Assembly (NCBI GenBank): GCA_002081555.1
Contig: MZNV01002762.1
Span: forward strand, 1 to 64,000
Source of the DNA: Protostelium mycophagum
Lineage: Eukaryota > Evosea > Variosea > Protosteliida > Protosteliaceae
Length of the DNA stretch: 64,000 nt
Direction: 5' to 3'
In this document: one piece after another, positions 23,904-35,600 of the stretch
How positions within the stretch are numbered: position 1 is the first letter of the stretch
Layout: the number at the start of each line of letters is the position of its first letter
Position numbers and translations under genes: made by a program
The notes under the pieces: model-generated
The model's database searches: none
Seen by the model: only the letters and a program-made list of their open reading frames with translations
What the model was told of the DNA's origin: nothing

Positions 23904-25949
23904 TTATGTGTAAGCGATATGGTTCTTCCCCAAGTTCTCCAATGATCTCTGCAGCTCATTGATTTCATCGGATATGTTTTGCAGATCACTGTTCATAACG
24001 GATTTAGACAGAGCCCCCTCCGCTCTGAAAGAACTGTCGTTGAATGTGGTGCTCGTAGAGGCGTATCCTTTGTTGACATTGTAGTTGTATCTTCCCACAG
24101 AACGACTCCTTCTATGCCCACCACTCTGCATATTCGTCTCCTTCTTCTCTTTCTTCTTATGCTTTTGTGTGGACGGTGTGATGTGATCGTCCAAGTCTAC
24201 GGGATAGGCTGGATAATTCAATTTTTCTTCCTTCTCTGAAGTGGCCAAGTCCAAGGCTGCAGCCATGTGGTGAGAAAAATGTTGCCTCTGTTGTCCGATC
24301 GCATTCTGCAACTGAGCATTGATCTACAAATGTTAGCGATGACATCTTGCGTAATGATGTCATCACCTCCTTTTCGTGGTGGTTGTCCTCTTCTAGTTGG
24401 GCGATCCTCTCTCTCAATCTTTGCAGCTCATTCTGGTCTTCGTACAATTTCCCTTCTTTCAGTTCATGCAATTCTACATGTAAATTATGCGAACACTGTT
24501 TAGAAGAGCTCACCATGCACCAATTGTTTTCTCTGTTGTTCGGCCTCTTTCATCTCGATTCGTCTGGCCTCTTGAACTTCGTGCAACTGCGCCATCAGTT
24601 GTCTGTTTTTCTGTTCAGCTTCCTCGAATTGTCTCTGTGCGGTCTCCTGTCGTGATGTCATCTTTCAGTGTGCAGATTTGTAATTACAAATCGCATGATC
24701 AAGATCCTACCACTTCTTGTCTGCTGTTTTGCTTCTCCATGTGATATTCGTTTATTTTTTCCTTCAGTGCGGCATTTTGAGCTTTGAGCTTCATCAAAGC
24801 TAGACGATAATGTGACACTAATTCCTCCATACCCTTTGCTCTATCCAAATCTACAACTGTCAATTATATGAAATTATCTCGAGATTTACCGATTTTAAGC
24901 TTGGTGATGTCTGTGATGAGCCTCTTATTCTCTCTTTCTAGATCAATATTATTCGAACTTTGGCTTTGTGCACTTTCATAAGCAGCCATCTTAGCTTTCA
25001 GCCTCTCAAGCGTGTTCCTGTGCGCTTCTGTCGATTTTTCGGTTGTCTACAACAAGAGTGAATGATGTTATCAATATAAGCTCATTCACCTCTTTATGTT
25101 GGCGTAAATCTTCAGATAGTTTTCTGTGAAAATGAGAAAACAACACAATTTATTTATTAATTCAAGGAACTTACAGTATGGTATTCTGGTGGTTACTAAT
25201 CCGCTTGAGAGCCTCTTCATATTTTGCTTTGTATTTCTCTTCTTTAGAATGCCCATTAGCGTCTGTGTCGCTCCACAGTTGTCTCTCCTTCTTCGTAAGT
25301 CAAAAGCGGTGATTATGATTTGGAGTTTGCACGAAAAGATGAAGGATTGAAGGATTGGAGGATTGATATCAAAGCTAATATTTTCTCAAGTGTAAAATAC
25401 AGGCATGCCATAATAGAATGATGCTGATCAAAATTATTATTTTTATCAAGCCTCCAAACAATATCGATTCGTTCTTTGAGAAATAGAAAGTTCTTTGAGA
25501 AATAGAAAGAGGATGGTACCTTAACAGGTGTTTTCCTTCTTGTAAAGTCTTTTGGAGGTTCCTCATCGCTGTCTGATTGAAATTTACTCTGTTTGTGGTA
25601 TGTGCTGTTATAATAGGGGGCTGTGGATGGCTTCGTTTTATAGGTGGTAGTGAATGCGGCTGATTTTTGTGGAGGCCTTTCATCTTCTGAATCAGAGGAG
25701 GTGGAGGGTGTCCTAAAGCTATCAGACAGATATTAGTGGTGATTCAGCAAAAAGGTGTCAGGTAGCTGATACAACGTGGGTAGGTGTATTAATAATGTAA
25801 TTGTGCAAGATTATCAATAAATCTTCAAAATCACCTCGCGTGGGTCGGTTTCTTGGCTGGCTTGCCAGACTGCTGAGTAATCGTCAGATGGATGGGAGAA
25901 GGATTTTCGTTTGTAATACCTTTAAGTCTCTGTCGAATTGGCTTGGCAT
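23904..25949 (-). CDS. Coiled-coil protein of unknown function
   Basis: Start at 25949 (MPSQFDRDLKGITNENPS). The first exons are disordered and Ser/Thr/Pro-rich (STSSDSEDERPPQK, APYYNSTYHKQS). From about 25300 to 24000 the protein is a long heptad-rich coiled coil: KYKAKYEEALKRISNHQNT, RNTLERLKAKMAAYESAQSQ, LERENKRLITDITKLKI, HYRLALMKLKAQNAALKEK, RQFEEAEQKNRQLMAQLHEV. The C-terminus is basic (HKKKEKKETNMQS, RRSRSVGRYNYNVNKG) and ends with a short helix (NISDEINELQRSLENLGK). It lies convergent to GCP4, which may be chance. A structural role at the cytoskeleton or centrosome is possible but not shown. About eleven exons, one separated by an unusually long intron of about 210 nt. Confidence 0.65.
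25472..25509. repeat. 19-bp tandem duplication in an intron
   Basis: ttctttgagaaatagaaag is present twice head to tail (25472-25490 and 25491-25509) within the longest intron of the coiled-coil gene, next to a run of aggattgaaggattgg words at about 25343-25362. Confidence 0.85.
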
Positions 25950-26319
25950 GTGACCGGAGCGGTTGGAGATGTGGCAATTTTCAACATGAATCCCAGAATT
26001 CCCGCCAAAAATAAATCAACGTCAGCTTCTTTGTCATCTTCTGCTTTCAAATCACAGTCTAAAGAATCAATTGAGCTTCTAATGTATCTTGACACAAGTA
26101 CCCCTCCAGATACTCAACACCAGCACGCAAAATAAAATTTATTTCTGAGCGAAGAGTGAATCAACCACTCTGCAGTATTTTACTGGTTGGATGAGAGATC
26201 AGTGGGATTGGTTTTTGTGGTCCAAGTCGAGGAGGACCACACGTGTCAATTATTTCCGTTTTTTTTACTGTTTATCCTCCGCACATCGATCATCTGATCA
26301 CACACGAGGGCTTTCAAAC

Positions 26320-28873
26320 ATGCCCAAAGAGAAGAATCATTATGACGATGCTGCGTCTATATTCTTCGCCATCTCCATCTTGGCTCTCGTTTTAATTCCC
26401 ACCACCATCTCCTATTTGAAAAGTGAGTGTCCACCAATCTTCGCCAAGGGTATTCCTTGACATTTATAGAATGGAAGAAGGCGTTCTCTGAGGTTTATAC
26501 TGGGGATTGTGGTTGTGATGCTTGCAGGAGAAAGGCCAAAGCTCAACAAATGGAGAACAGAAAACCTAGCCGTTTTGGTTACTTCAAATTTGGATTATAT
26601 CTGATTGTTTGGGTGGCCATTTTATACCTCACATACGTCGCCTATCATAAACAAACTGAAATGGTGAGCTCACCATTTTCATTCTGGCAGTCGAATCACC
26701 TGTCCCATGACGTAATGATTTAGAGCTGATCTGTGTTAGCCCGTCTTCTTCGACCCATACAAGATTTTAAGTGTTGAGTCTGGTGCTACAGAAGCCGAGA
26801 TCAAGTCGGCCTACAGAAAACTGACTCTTAAATACCACCCAGATAAGAACGACAGCCCGGACGCCGCAACCTTATACGCTGAAGTAGTCAAGGCCTATAA
26901 GACTCTCACAGGTACATTCATGTGCTAAGGACATACTTTTTTACTTTGTTCATTCAAAATCAAGCTTTATGTTAGCATCACAACATCAAACAGAAGATGC
27001 TTGCATATGAGCATCCTCAGTTGAATATTTTGAATTAACTCGTTGTAGATCCTGATACAAGAGAGAAATGGGAGATGTACGGAAACCCTGATGGACCCCA
27101 GGGTGTCACCGTAGGTGTCGGACTCCCCGAATGGCTTGTCGACGCCAAGAACAAATCTGTGAGTTATCTCATTGAGAAATGATCCTTCTCGTTGTAGATG
27201 AGATTATTAATTTATTCCAGGTCGTCTTGGCGATCTACCTGATCTTTTTGGTGGTAGTTGTACCCACTGCTGCTGTCTGCTTCTGGAACTCTCAGCGTGA
27301 GAAGGCCCATAACGAATTGAACAATAAGACAATGGCTCACTTTTTCCAAAGTTTGAGGGAGAGCCACAGATTCAGATTTCTGATTGATATTTGGACTCTT
27401 TCTTTTGAGTAAGTCCTGTAAATATTGACTCGATAATGACTAGTACAAAGGTATGTCCAGAGCATACCCGTGAGACGCTCAGATGAGGCAGAATTGATCA
27501 CATTGAAGGACCAACTTCCTTCTGATGAGAAGATGAACACACAGATCAGAAAGAACATCAAAGCTGGTACTTTTTATTTTCAACTTCTTCAACCTTCTGA
27601 AAAATAAAACAGATAAGAACAACCAGCAAGGAGCAGGGATGCATCCTCTTAGAATTAAGAATCCCATGTTGTTGTTCATCTACCTTTCTAGACTCGGGCA
27701 CAAGTTATCTCCTCAGATGAAATCAGATCTTGGTAATATCCATCTGATACCTTGAAATTTCGATGAAAACTCAATTGTACAGACATTTTCATCAAGCAGG
27801 CGTACCGTCACATTTTCGGAGTTGTGGAGATTTCTGTGGCTCGTCAGTGGTTGATCCCCACAATAGAGAGCGTACACATATCACAGATGGTTGTACAAGC
27901 CGTTTGGGGCGAGTCTGCTCGCATGGGAAAAGTCGGTGAAGATTCGATAAAGTTTCGCTGAATCTTTGCAGGTGACTGACCTTTTACAACTGCCTTATTT
28001 TGATGAGAAGACATTGGCGAAGGCTGCGGATAAGGGAATGAAGACACCGACACTAAAGTCATTCTTGGCTGCTCCTGCAGAGAAAAGGGATGCATTTTTG
28101 AAGGATAACTTTTCCCCTGAACAGATCTCCGATATCAACAAGGTCAGTCTTCATCCATAAATTCCTATATCCTCTTGGTTTTGACTTGGTAGAGGTTGCA
28201 TACTATTTTATAATTGCAGAAAACAAGTTATCTTTCAAATGATTGAATGATATCAGGTTATAAAGAGATTCCCCAGTGATGTCAGCATACAATCAGTCAC
28301 CTCAACTAATGATGAAGAAGAAGAAGAGAGCAAGATCACCGCAAACTCTGTCGTCACTGTTACTGTCACCGTTAGCAGACCTTCTGTCACTGGTCTTGAT
28401 AAGGTATTCATCCTATCCTTATAAAATACTTAATAAATACAGGATGCAGCAGTGGAGGTGCACGCACCCTGGTACCCCTTAGAGAAGAAGGAGGCATGGT
28501 GGGTGATCCTTGGTGATGACAGAACTGGTATAGTCATTGCATGGAAGAAGATACCCGCATTGCATGACGGAACCGAAGTGAGTCAGAAATCTATTCTTCC
28601 AACATTTTCTGTGAAGCAAATAAAAAACTGAAGTAAAAACAGGCCAAGATGCAATACCAGGCACCAAAGAAACCTGGCGTCTACAACTTCACCGTCTATC
28701 TACTCAACGATTCTTACGTCGGTTTTGACGTCACAGCACCCTACCGTGTCGATGTTGGCAAAGAGGCAATTTATGTGCCACCTCCTGTGGAGGAATACGA
28801 CTCGGAGGGAGAGGTTGTCAGTGGTGAGGAAGACCAGAGCGAGAGCGACACAGACAGTGAAGATGAGAAATAA
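26320..28873 (+). CDS. SEC63: SEC63, ER translocon J-protein
   Basis: SEC63 works with the Sec61 channel and recruits lumenal Hsp70 to drive translocation. After MPKEKNHYDDAASIF, a first membrane helix (IFFAISILALVLIPTTISYL) and a CGCDACRRK knuckle, a second helix (YLIVWVAILYLTYVAY) leads into the J domain: FDPYKILSVESGATEAEIKS and RKLTLKYHPDKND with HPD at about 26840, between membrane segments as in the family. A third helix (LAIYLIFLVVVVPTAAVCFW) follows, then the Sec63/Brl helical unit (LLQLPYFDEKTLAKAADKGM; FSPEQISDINKVIKRFPSD) and the beta-sandwich (APWYPLEKKEAWWVILGDD; VYNFTVYLLNDSYVGFDVT). The acidic tail (SGEEDQSESDTDSEDEK) is typical. About eleven introns. Confidence 0.92.
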
Positions 28874-28989
28874 AATCACAAGAATCCGCTTTTGATTTTT
28901 TAAGATGGTTCACGTGACCCGAACAATTTTCACCGAAAAATTGAAGGTCACGTGTTTGGGGTGGAAATGACAGAAGCAAAGATTGGAGG

Positions 28990-30751
28990 ATGCACCTGAG
29001 TCGTGGCGTAGTATTTGCAAAATGGAAGCCCATTGAATATATTCAACCCATCTCTCTGTCACAATCGCGCTTAGGTCTTCGAACTTCTTCTGCTCAGTGT
29101 AGAATTGATGTAAAGAGGATACATACTGGCACAACGAGTTCCACTTGCAAAATTTTAGTCAACGGAGATGATGAGGCGATCACAGTGTTAGATAGAAGGA
29201 CCAATTTGGGTTCTGTGAGGAGGCAGTATCTACTCAAAATGAAACTCAGGGACAAGATTAGAAGTCTACCACCCGAGTCGGACGACAGTGATTTGATCTT
29301 TCTGGAAAGATTGGCACAACTAGCACCTCTAAAGCAACTCATGTTGGACGAACAAGTGAGCACTTCTGTTTGAATTATTCAATGATGGTAAAGGTTCAAT
29401 TTGTTGCGCATCTGTTCAGGCTGTGTGGTTCTGAAAGGACACCCGTCAGACACAAGAGCATCAAGATGATGGCAGCCCTTCCCTTCCAAGACATCGTGAG
29501 AGATAAGCTCAGCGGGTAATCACTGTAACATTGAATTTTTCATGGCAAATTCTGTGTGCACATCATGTGGAAAGACAACGCGGCACATGTTACCGTAGTC
29601 ACTCATTCACTCAGCCTGGTCTCTCTTCTCCGGGTAACAGATGGTGTTGATGAGGAGATACCCCCAGCTCCAGTTGAAGAGTTCGCGCACACAACAGCAG
29701 ACAACTCGCCCACAGAATTAGGTACACTGGGTATTTATGTAATTTCCTGAATTTTTGCTCTCAGATGAGGCAAATAGAAGGGTTGTCATGGTGGAAGGTG
29801 TCCCAAAACCTCCCAAAAAATTTATGCCTCGTGTTGTAGTCGGCGACAAATTGAAAGAGTTCTTGGTGGATCTTTCTGCGAGAGAAAAGATGCAACAGTT
29901 GAGGGAAAGACTATATTGTGACCCAGAACATTATTTCGCCTCTCTACAAAATATGCAAAACTTCTATGATAAGATGGAATATTTAGTACCAGAGATGGTC
30001 AAGTGAGCATTTGTAATCTTCTGTTACTGCAAAGGAGAATATTGAAGCGTATTTACATCTTTACGCAGTCAGATACACCTTGTACAGTGCAAAAGTTTCA
30101 AACTGAGGAGCACAGGATAAATGATATCTTTCTGGATTTCTTCAGAGAACTATATGGGGAAGATCACAAACTCACTGTACAATTGTCGCAGAGAAACTGT
30201 CAACTTTATGTAATTATGGGACAGGATGAGATGGCCACTACAAACCTGAAAAGTGTTATCAAATGCCTTCAAGGTGGGCAATATTTGCAGATGATGTGAT
30301 GTCTTGCGTCAATTGAGGATAAAAATGACAGAAAGGATGAAGATAGAGGAGGGGACAGAGAATAAGCGCGAGACACTTTGGTTGCAAGCTTCTTCACAAT
30401 TTGAACTACTAAAGCTATTGAAACATGAACCGGAAGAAATGAAGAGGATTGCCTCTGAGGTGAAATTCATCAAGAGGTTGCATCCATCTTATTTTGGCAG
30501 GTTGTAGATGTACATGAGACGGCTCAGGAGGATAAAGGTGAGATGTCATGAGATGTCATATTGACACTAACGTCATGACAGGTTTAGGTCTTCTGGCCTT
30601 CCGTGTTCATGTCCTCTTGTGCCAAGCCTTCCCCACAGAGGATGCATACTGTGCCGAACAGCGACACCGCGCACGAAAGATTTTAGACAAATTTTCAGAT
30701 TTGGATACGTGCGCACACCGCGAGATGCTGAAAGAGAAAAGGGATGTATAA
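28990..30751 (+). CDS. Helical protein of unknown function, possibly organellar
   Basis: Start at 28990 (MHLSRGVVFAKWKPIEYIQP), a basic, acid-poor N-terminus compatible with an organelle presequence. The rest is mostly helical: REKMQQLRERLYCDPEHYF, HRINDIFLDFFRELYGED, NCQLYVIMGQDEMATTNLK, SQFELLKLLKHEPEEMKRI, and a last exon with LGLLAFRVHVLLCQAFPTED and RHRARKILDKFSDLD. Spacing of the helices suggests TPR-like repeats, but the consensus is weak. A Pro/Glu-rich loop (VDEEIPPAPVEEF) lies near 29645-29685. About six exons. No catalytic motif. Family unknown. Confidence 0.6.
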
Positions 30752-30813
30752 ATTGTAGAACCTCTTAGAAATAGTGTAAAAGAGGATATTCAAAATAAAA
30801 TTCTCCTCTTGTT

Positions 30814-31605
30814 TTACATGAACATGATTACGATGACCAACAACGGAAGGAGGCCAGCCATGAGTTTCAGCCCAAAGCTCTTGCCGCATACACCCGGAGA
30901 CAGGCAGATCTCACCTGATGGACATCCTGAAGAACATATTGGCTGGCATCCACCTTGATCTATGTATCCATTGCCGCTATAACCTGTCGGGCAAGCTCCG
31001 CATACATAGGACCCAATCGTGTTGAGGCATGTGACTTGTGGCGAACCTGTACACGTCATCACATGTCAATGAATAATGTCGACAGAAGGGAACTCACAAT
31101 AACCGCCAACTTGGCATTCGTCCAGATCGACGAAACATTGATCTCCTGTGAAGCCCGTTCCAGTACAGTTACAGGTGGCGGGACCGCTGCAGATACCCCC
31201 ATTGTTGCACCCGAAAGGACAATCCGCAAAACAGCCTGTCTTCCCTGTACCGACGTAATTTGTTGGGCATGCGGAGCAGAGATAGCTGCCGATTGTATTG
31301 GTGCATTTGGTCTTTGGATCGCATGCCGTCGTGTTTGGTAATAAACACTCGTTCACCTAATGTTTAAAGTGCCATTTCCACAACCGAGGCTGCAAACGGG
31401 TAAGTCACAGCGGCTCCCAGACCAGCCATCATCGCAAGAGCAGCCGTTACCAGCGAGGCATCTGTTTTCAGTAAGCTCATGCGACTAAGTTACAAATGAG
31501 CCCTACTCACTTCCCATTGACACAGGCTGGTCGGCAATTATACTGTTGTGTGGCAGAGAGAGAGAATAACGTAAAGAGTAGAATCGCAATATAGAGTATC
31601 CGCAT
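30814..31605 (-). CDS. Secreted or GPI/tail-anchored EGF-repeat protein
   Basis: Start at 31605 gives a signal peptide (MRILYIAILLFTLFSLSA) followed by YNCRPACVNGK. Several EGF-like units follow, with patterns such as DCPFGCNNGGICSGPATCNC and CFVDLDECQVGGYCE (a calcium-binding-EGF-like start), TKCTNTIGSYLCSACPTNY and TCLNTIGSYVCGACPTGYSG. The C-terminus is KSFGLKLMAGLLPLLVIVIM with two more residues, a hydrophobic tail that could be a GPI signal or a membrane anchor. Tenascin-like EGF strings of this type are common on amoebozoan surface proteins, with adhesion as the likely role. About four exons. Confidence 0.75.
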
Positions 31606-32603
31606 TATATAAGATTTCGTAAGTGGTATTGGATATGATGATGTTGTATCTTGGAAAGAGTGATGTGTTTCCCGAAAACCCTGGGTCCGGAAGCCGAAGA
31701 AAATTTACTTTCAAAGAATTCTCCGAACTTTCGGGCTTGGCTACTGGGGTGATTGGGGTGATTGAACATCTCGCGGTAAGATGTCTTGAAAATCACGGTA
31801 TGCAACACAGAAATGCTGTAGAAAAGTCTGAGGGATGCAATCACATGACATGCCAACTTTTTTAATTCACTCGATTTTTTCTGGCAATTGGCCAGTGTAG
31901 TGTACATGACTTGTTTCTGCCGGAGAATATAAGAAAGTATTTCTGATCCCAATGTTTGTGACAACACAACAACAAAAAGGAATAGAGAAAGAGACAAAGA
32001 AACAATAAAGAGAAAAGGTAAACTCAAAGACAGTCCTCTATATTGAGACAATGCTTTAAGTGTTTTATTACTTGGCCATAATGGCTGTTCTATGAACACG
32101 TGAATCTTCCTAATTTTTGTGTCATGCGTTGTAAACGCGCACATGTAATTTTGCACACTTTAATAAATAAACATCAACATTGATTAAAACATTGAAATAA
32201 CTTGTGAATAAATTATATGAATTTATTTGTACTTCTTTGTATGTCGAAGTTGTCATTTTCGACTCAAAGTTTTTCAAATTATATCCGCTGTGTTATTGCA
32301 AGTATGTACTGGATATATTTTGTTATTACTTACAGGGGAAACCCGCAACAACAACTCAGACCCAGATTTCCAAATTTTCAATAGATACATCATTCTATTG
32401 TTTATTTCATCACTTGATTTATTACAGATCACCATGTTCATCTTGACTTCCTTCTTCAACTTCAATCGTATAAAGTACCTTAATTCGATCAACGGAAACA
32501 CTGCAGAAAACTGATGGCGTACGGAACTTTGCATTCTGCTCATTACCTTCGTGAGAGGTTATTTAAAAGCCTGGAATCCTCATGTTGTTCAATCGGTTTA
32601 TTA
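31606..32603. other. 1-kb intergenic stretch
   Basis: Contains an AT-rich part (32160-32520) and a long minus-strand open frame (31605-32156) with no family resemblance. On the plus strand a frame from 31623 encodes SRRKFTFKEFSELSGLATGV and could be a small gene, but no start-to-stop model with splices convinced me. Confidence 0.35.
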
Positions 32604-35600
32604 TTAAAACAGTTTTCCTTTTGATTGATCCTCGTCATCATCATCCGCAAAGAGCGAAAACGCTTTCGCCGTCTTTGCCTTTGATTCACCAAAGATATTA
32701 ACCGAGTTTTTGGCGCCACTGGTACTCCTCTTTTTCTGTGCTGATAATGAAGATCCTTGCAGCAGAGAATTCACCGAGTTGATCAGATCAGCCTCCTCAT
32801 TCACCTTTCGAAATATTAGTCTCATTTATTCTGAGGACTCTGGCATAGATCTTTTTGGTGTTTTCTGTGTTATAAATATTTGATTTGCAACAAACTACTA
32901 TGGCTCAAATCCAATTAGTTCGAAGACTTACTGGCTTCTTAGCAGCCTCTTCAGCCTCCTTCCGAGCCTTTTCTTCGGCTTCTCTCTTTGCCTTCTCTTC
33001 CGATTCCTTTTTGGCTTTTTCTTCCGATTCCTTTTTCGCCTTCTCTTCCGCCTCCTTTTTCGCCTTCATCTCCGATTCCTTTTTCGCCTTCTCTTCCGCC
33101 TCCTTTTTCACCTTCATTTCCGCCTCCTTTTTGGCCTTTTCTTCCTTTTTGGCTTTCTCTTCTGCTTCTTTTTTTGCTTTTTCTTCACTCTTTATGTTCT
33201 CTTCCTCCTCCCTCCTGGCCTGGATTTCTCAGTACGGGTTCAATGCCACCCGTTGCCTCTTTTTACCTTTTCTTGAGACTCTCTCTTTGCTTTCTCTTCA
33301 GCCTCCCGTCTTGCATTTGCCTCTGCTTTTGACTTACTCTCCTCCTCTTTCAACTTTCTCTCTGCCTCTTCTCTCTTCTACAATCCTGTAAATCAACCTT
33401 TTCGAAATAATAAGTTGACCTTTTCCTCAGCAGCTTCCTTCTTTGCCTTCAGATCCGCCTCCTTTTTGGCTTTCTCCTCCGATTCCTTCTTCGCCTTCTC
33501 CTCTGCTGATTTTCTCTTTCTTTCCGCTTCGGCTTTTTGAGATTTTTCTTCAGCTTCTTTTTTCGATTTCTCTTCAGCTTCTTTTTTCGATTTCTCTTCA
33601 GCTTCTTTTTTTTCCGGTTCTTGTGCCTTCTTCGTTGCTGACTCCTTCTTTGCAGAATCTTCTTCCTTCTTCTTCAATAATCCTCTGAAATCCACCTGAA
33701 CTATAAGGATCTGATCAACTACAACGAGGAAGTTACCTCGTGGTCGTGTGTTATTGCCTCCTGCCTCTCTCTTCTTCTCTGCTCAACTTTTCCCATGATG
33801 TCATCATCGTCTACCTGTCAGATGTTACCACCTGTCATCGCGAATGTCCATCACCACATTGACGTCATGTCATGACAAGTGATATGACGACATGACAAGT
33901 GACTCACCTGAGCAGCAGGCTTTACGGGGTCAGAAGCCTTCACCACCTCCTTAGGGGGCTCGGGTTTGGCCTCTACCTTTTTCTCCACCTTCTTCTCTGG
34001 TGTCTTCTCTGCAGCTTTTCCGGTAAAATCTTTTATGGCTGGCTTTGATTTGACAGTTTGATTCAGAAGTACTACTTCCTTCACCTGTCATATGTCATGA
34101 AAATTCAACGAAATTCTCTCAGAAATGGCAAACCACGAAGAACAAATCTCAGAGGTGAATATTACCTTGTGTTTGGGCTGCTTCTCCGGCTCTACAGGTG
34201 TGTTGGTAGGCGTGGGGGCGGGTGCGGGAGAAGGTGCAGTTTTTGTAGATGCGGGTGTAGATGTGGGTGCGGGTGTGAGAGCGACATCCTCTTGGCTCAT
34301 TGTTTTTGGTGTGGTGGCGGACTTCTTCTTTGAGGATTTTCTCGGGGTTACTTCGACTTGCTTTGGAGGTTCCTCTGCTTCTACCTCCTCTTGTACAACG
34401 GGGGTGGAGGTGGGGGCGGGATTCTTCTTCTGCGAAAATTCAGTGAGATTCATCGGAGTATAGTGACCTTGAGATGAGATCTGAAGTCCATTTCATGGTC
34501 GTGTGTTATCGCATCCTGTCTCTCTCTTCTTCTCTGCTCAACTTTGGCCATGACATCACCGTCATCATCTTCCAGCACGACTTGTGTCTAAAAATAGACT
34601 TAATATGAGATTTGATCGAAAAGATGAGTTGTAGATTGATAGATACCTTCTTCTCAGGTTTCTTTTCGGGAGTGGGCTTGACCTCAACCACTTCTACCTT
34701 TGGTTTCTCCTCCTATCCGAATGATAAATATCGATCTACAATTATGATTACAACGAGCCCACCTTGATGGAAGCCTTCCTCTCACGTGGAACTTCAGAAG
34801 ATGTTCTCTTTTCTGGAGTGGTGACTTTGGGCTCTGGTTCTCTTGAAATTTCAGAGGAATTTCTCTTTTCTTTCTCTTGCGAACTTCTAAGAATATTCTT
34901 TTCTTCAGCCTTAGGTTTAGGCTGGGGGAGGGGATAGGTGGGGCGTCCGATGATCTACAATGGTCAATATATTTCTGTTTTCAGTAGAGGGGGAGTTTCA
35001 CGAGAGGAAAAATTGTCATGACCATCTACAACGCACCTTCGGTTTGATAATCTTGATCTCAGGCTCTTCCTCCTCTTCAACTTTCTGCGAATTTTCTGAT
35101 GGCTTGACTTGAAACTTCACCGGGTTAACTTGAGTCTCTGCTTGTGCCTGCCTTCTCGCGATATCCTCTCTTTCCTTCTGTCTTCTCTCGGCCTCCGCTT
35201 GCTTCTCTTTCTCTTGTCTCTCAGCTGCTCTCTGCTTTGCCGCCTTGTCCTCCGCTGTGAAGTTTAATAAAGGTGATATCTTCATTTTGGGATATTGATG
35301 TTTTGTTGTCTATTTGTTGGGCGGTCATAATGAATCTTTTATCTGACGCACTACAACCAGCCCGTCCCGCATTCTCAACTCGAATCGAAATATCTCGTTG
35401 TAGAATGACAGATTACCCTCGATTCTCTGAAGTTTTTCCCTCTCCCTCTCCTTGGCCTCCTCTAAACTTCTGTGCCATTCTTTTTGGAATTGTTGGTCGT
35501 TCCTTTCTATTTCTTCTCTGTGATGTCTCTCCTCCTCTTCGCGCCTTTTTCTGGCATTTTCACGCTCGACGTGTTGTTGTTCTATTAATAGAAGCTCACG

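Noticed and set aside
25987-26135. 49-codon plus-strand frame (MNPRIPAKNKSTSASLSSSA)
   Set aside because: Short, low-complexity, in the divergent gap between the coiled-coil gene and SEC63; no independent support.
31605-32156. 183-codon minus-strand open frame
   Set aside because: Low-complexity Ser/Leu-rich, overlaps the EGF gene start, no domain.
32988-33391. Long plus-strand Phe/Ser/Pro-rich frames
   Set aside because: They are antisense shadows of the KE-rich coding repeats of the minus-strand SAM gene.
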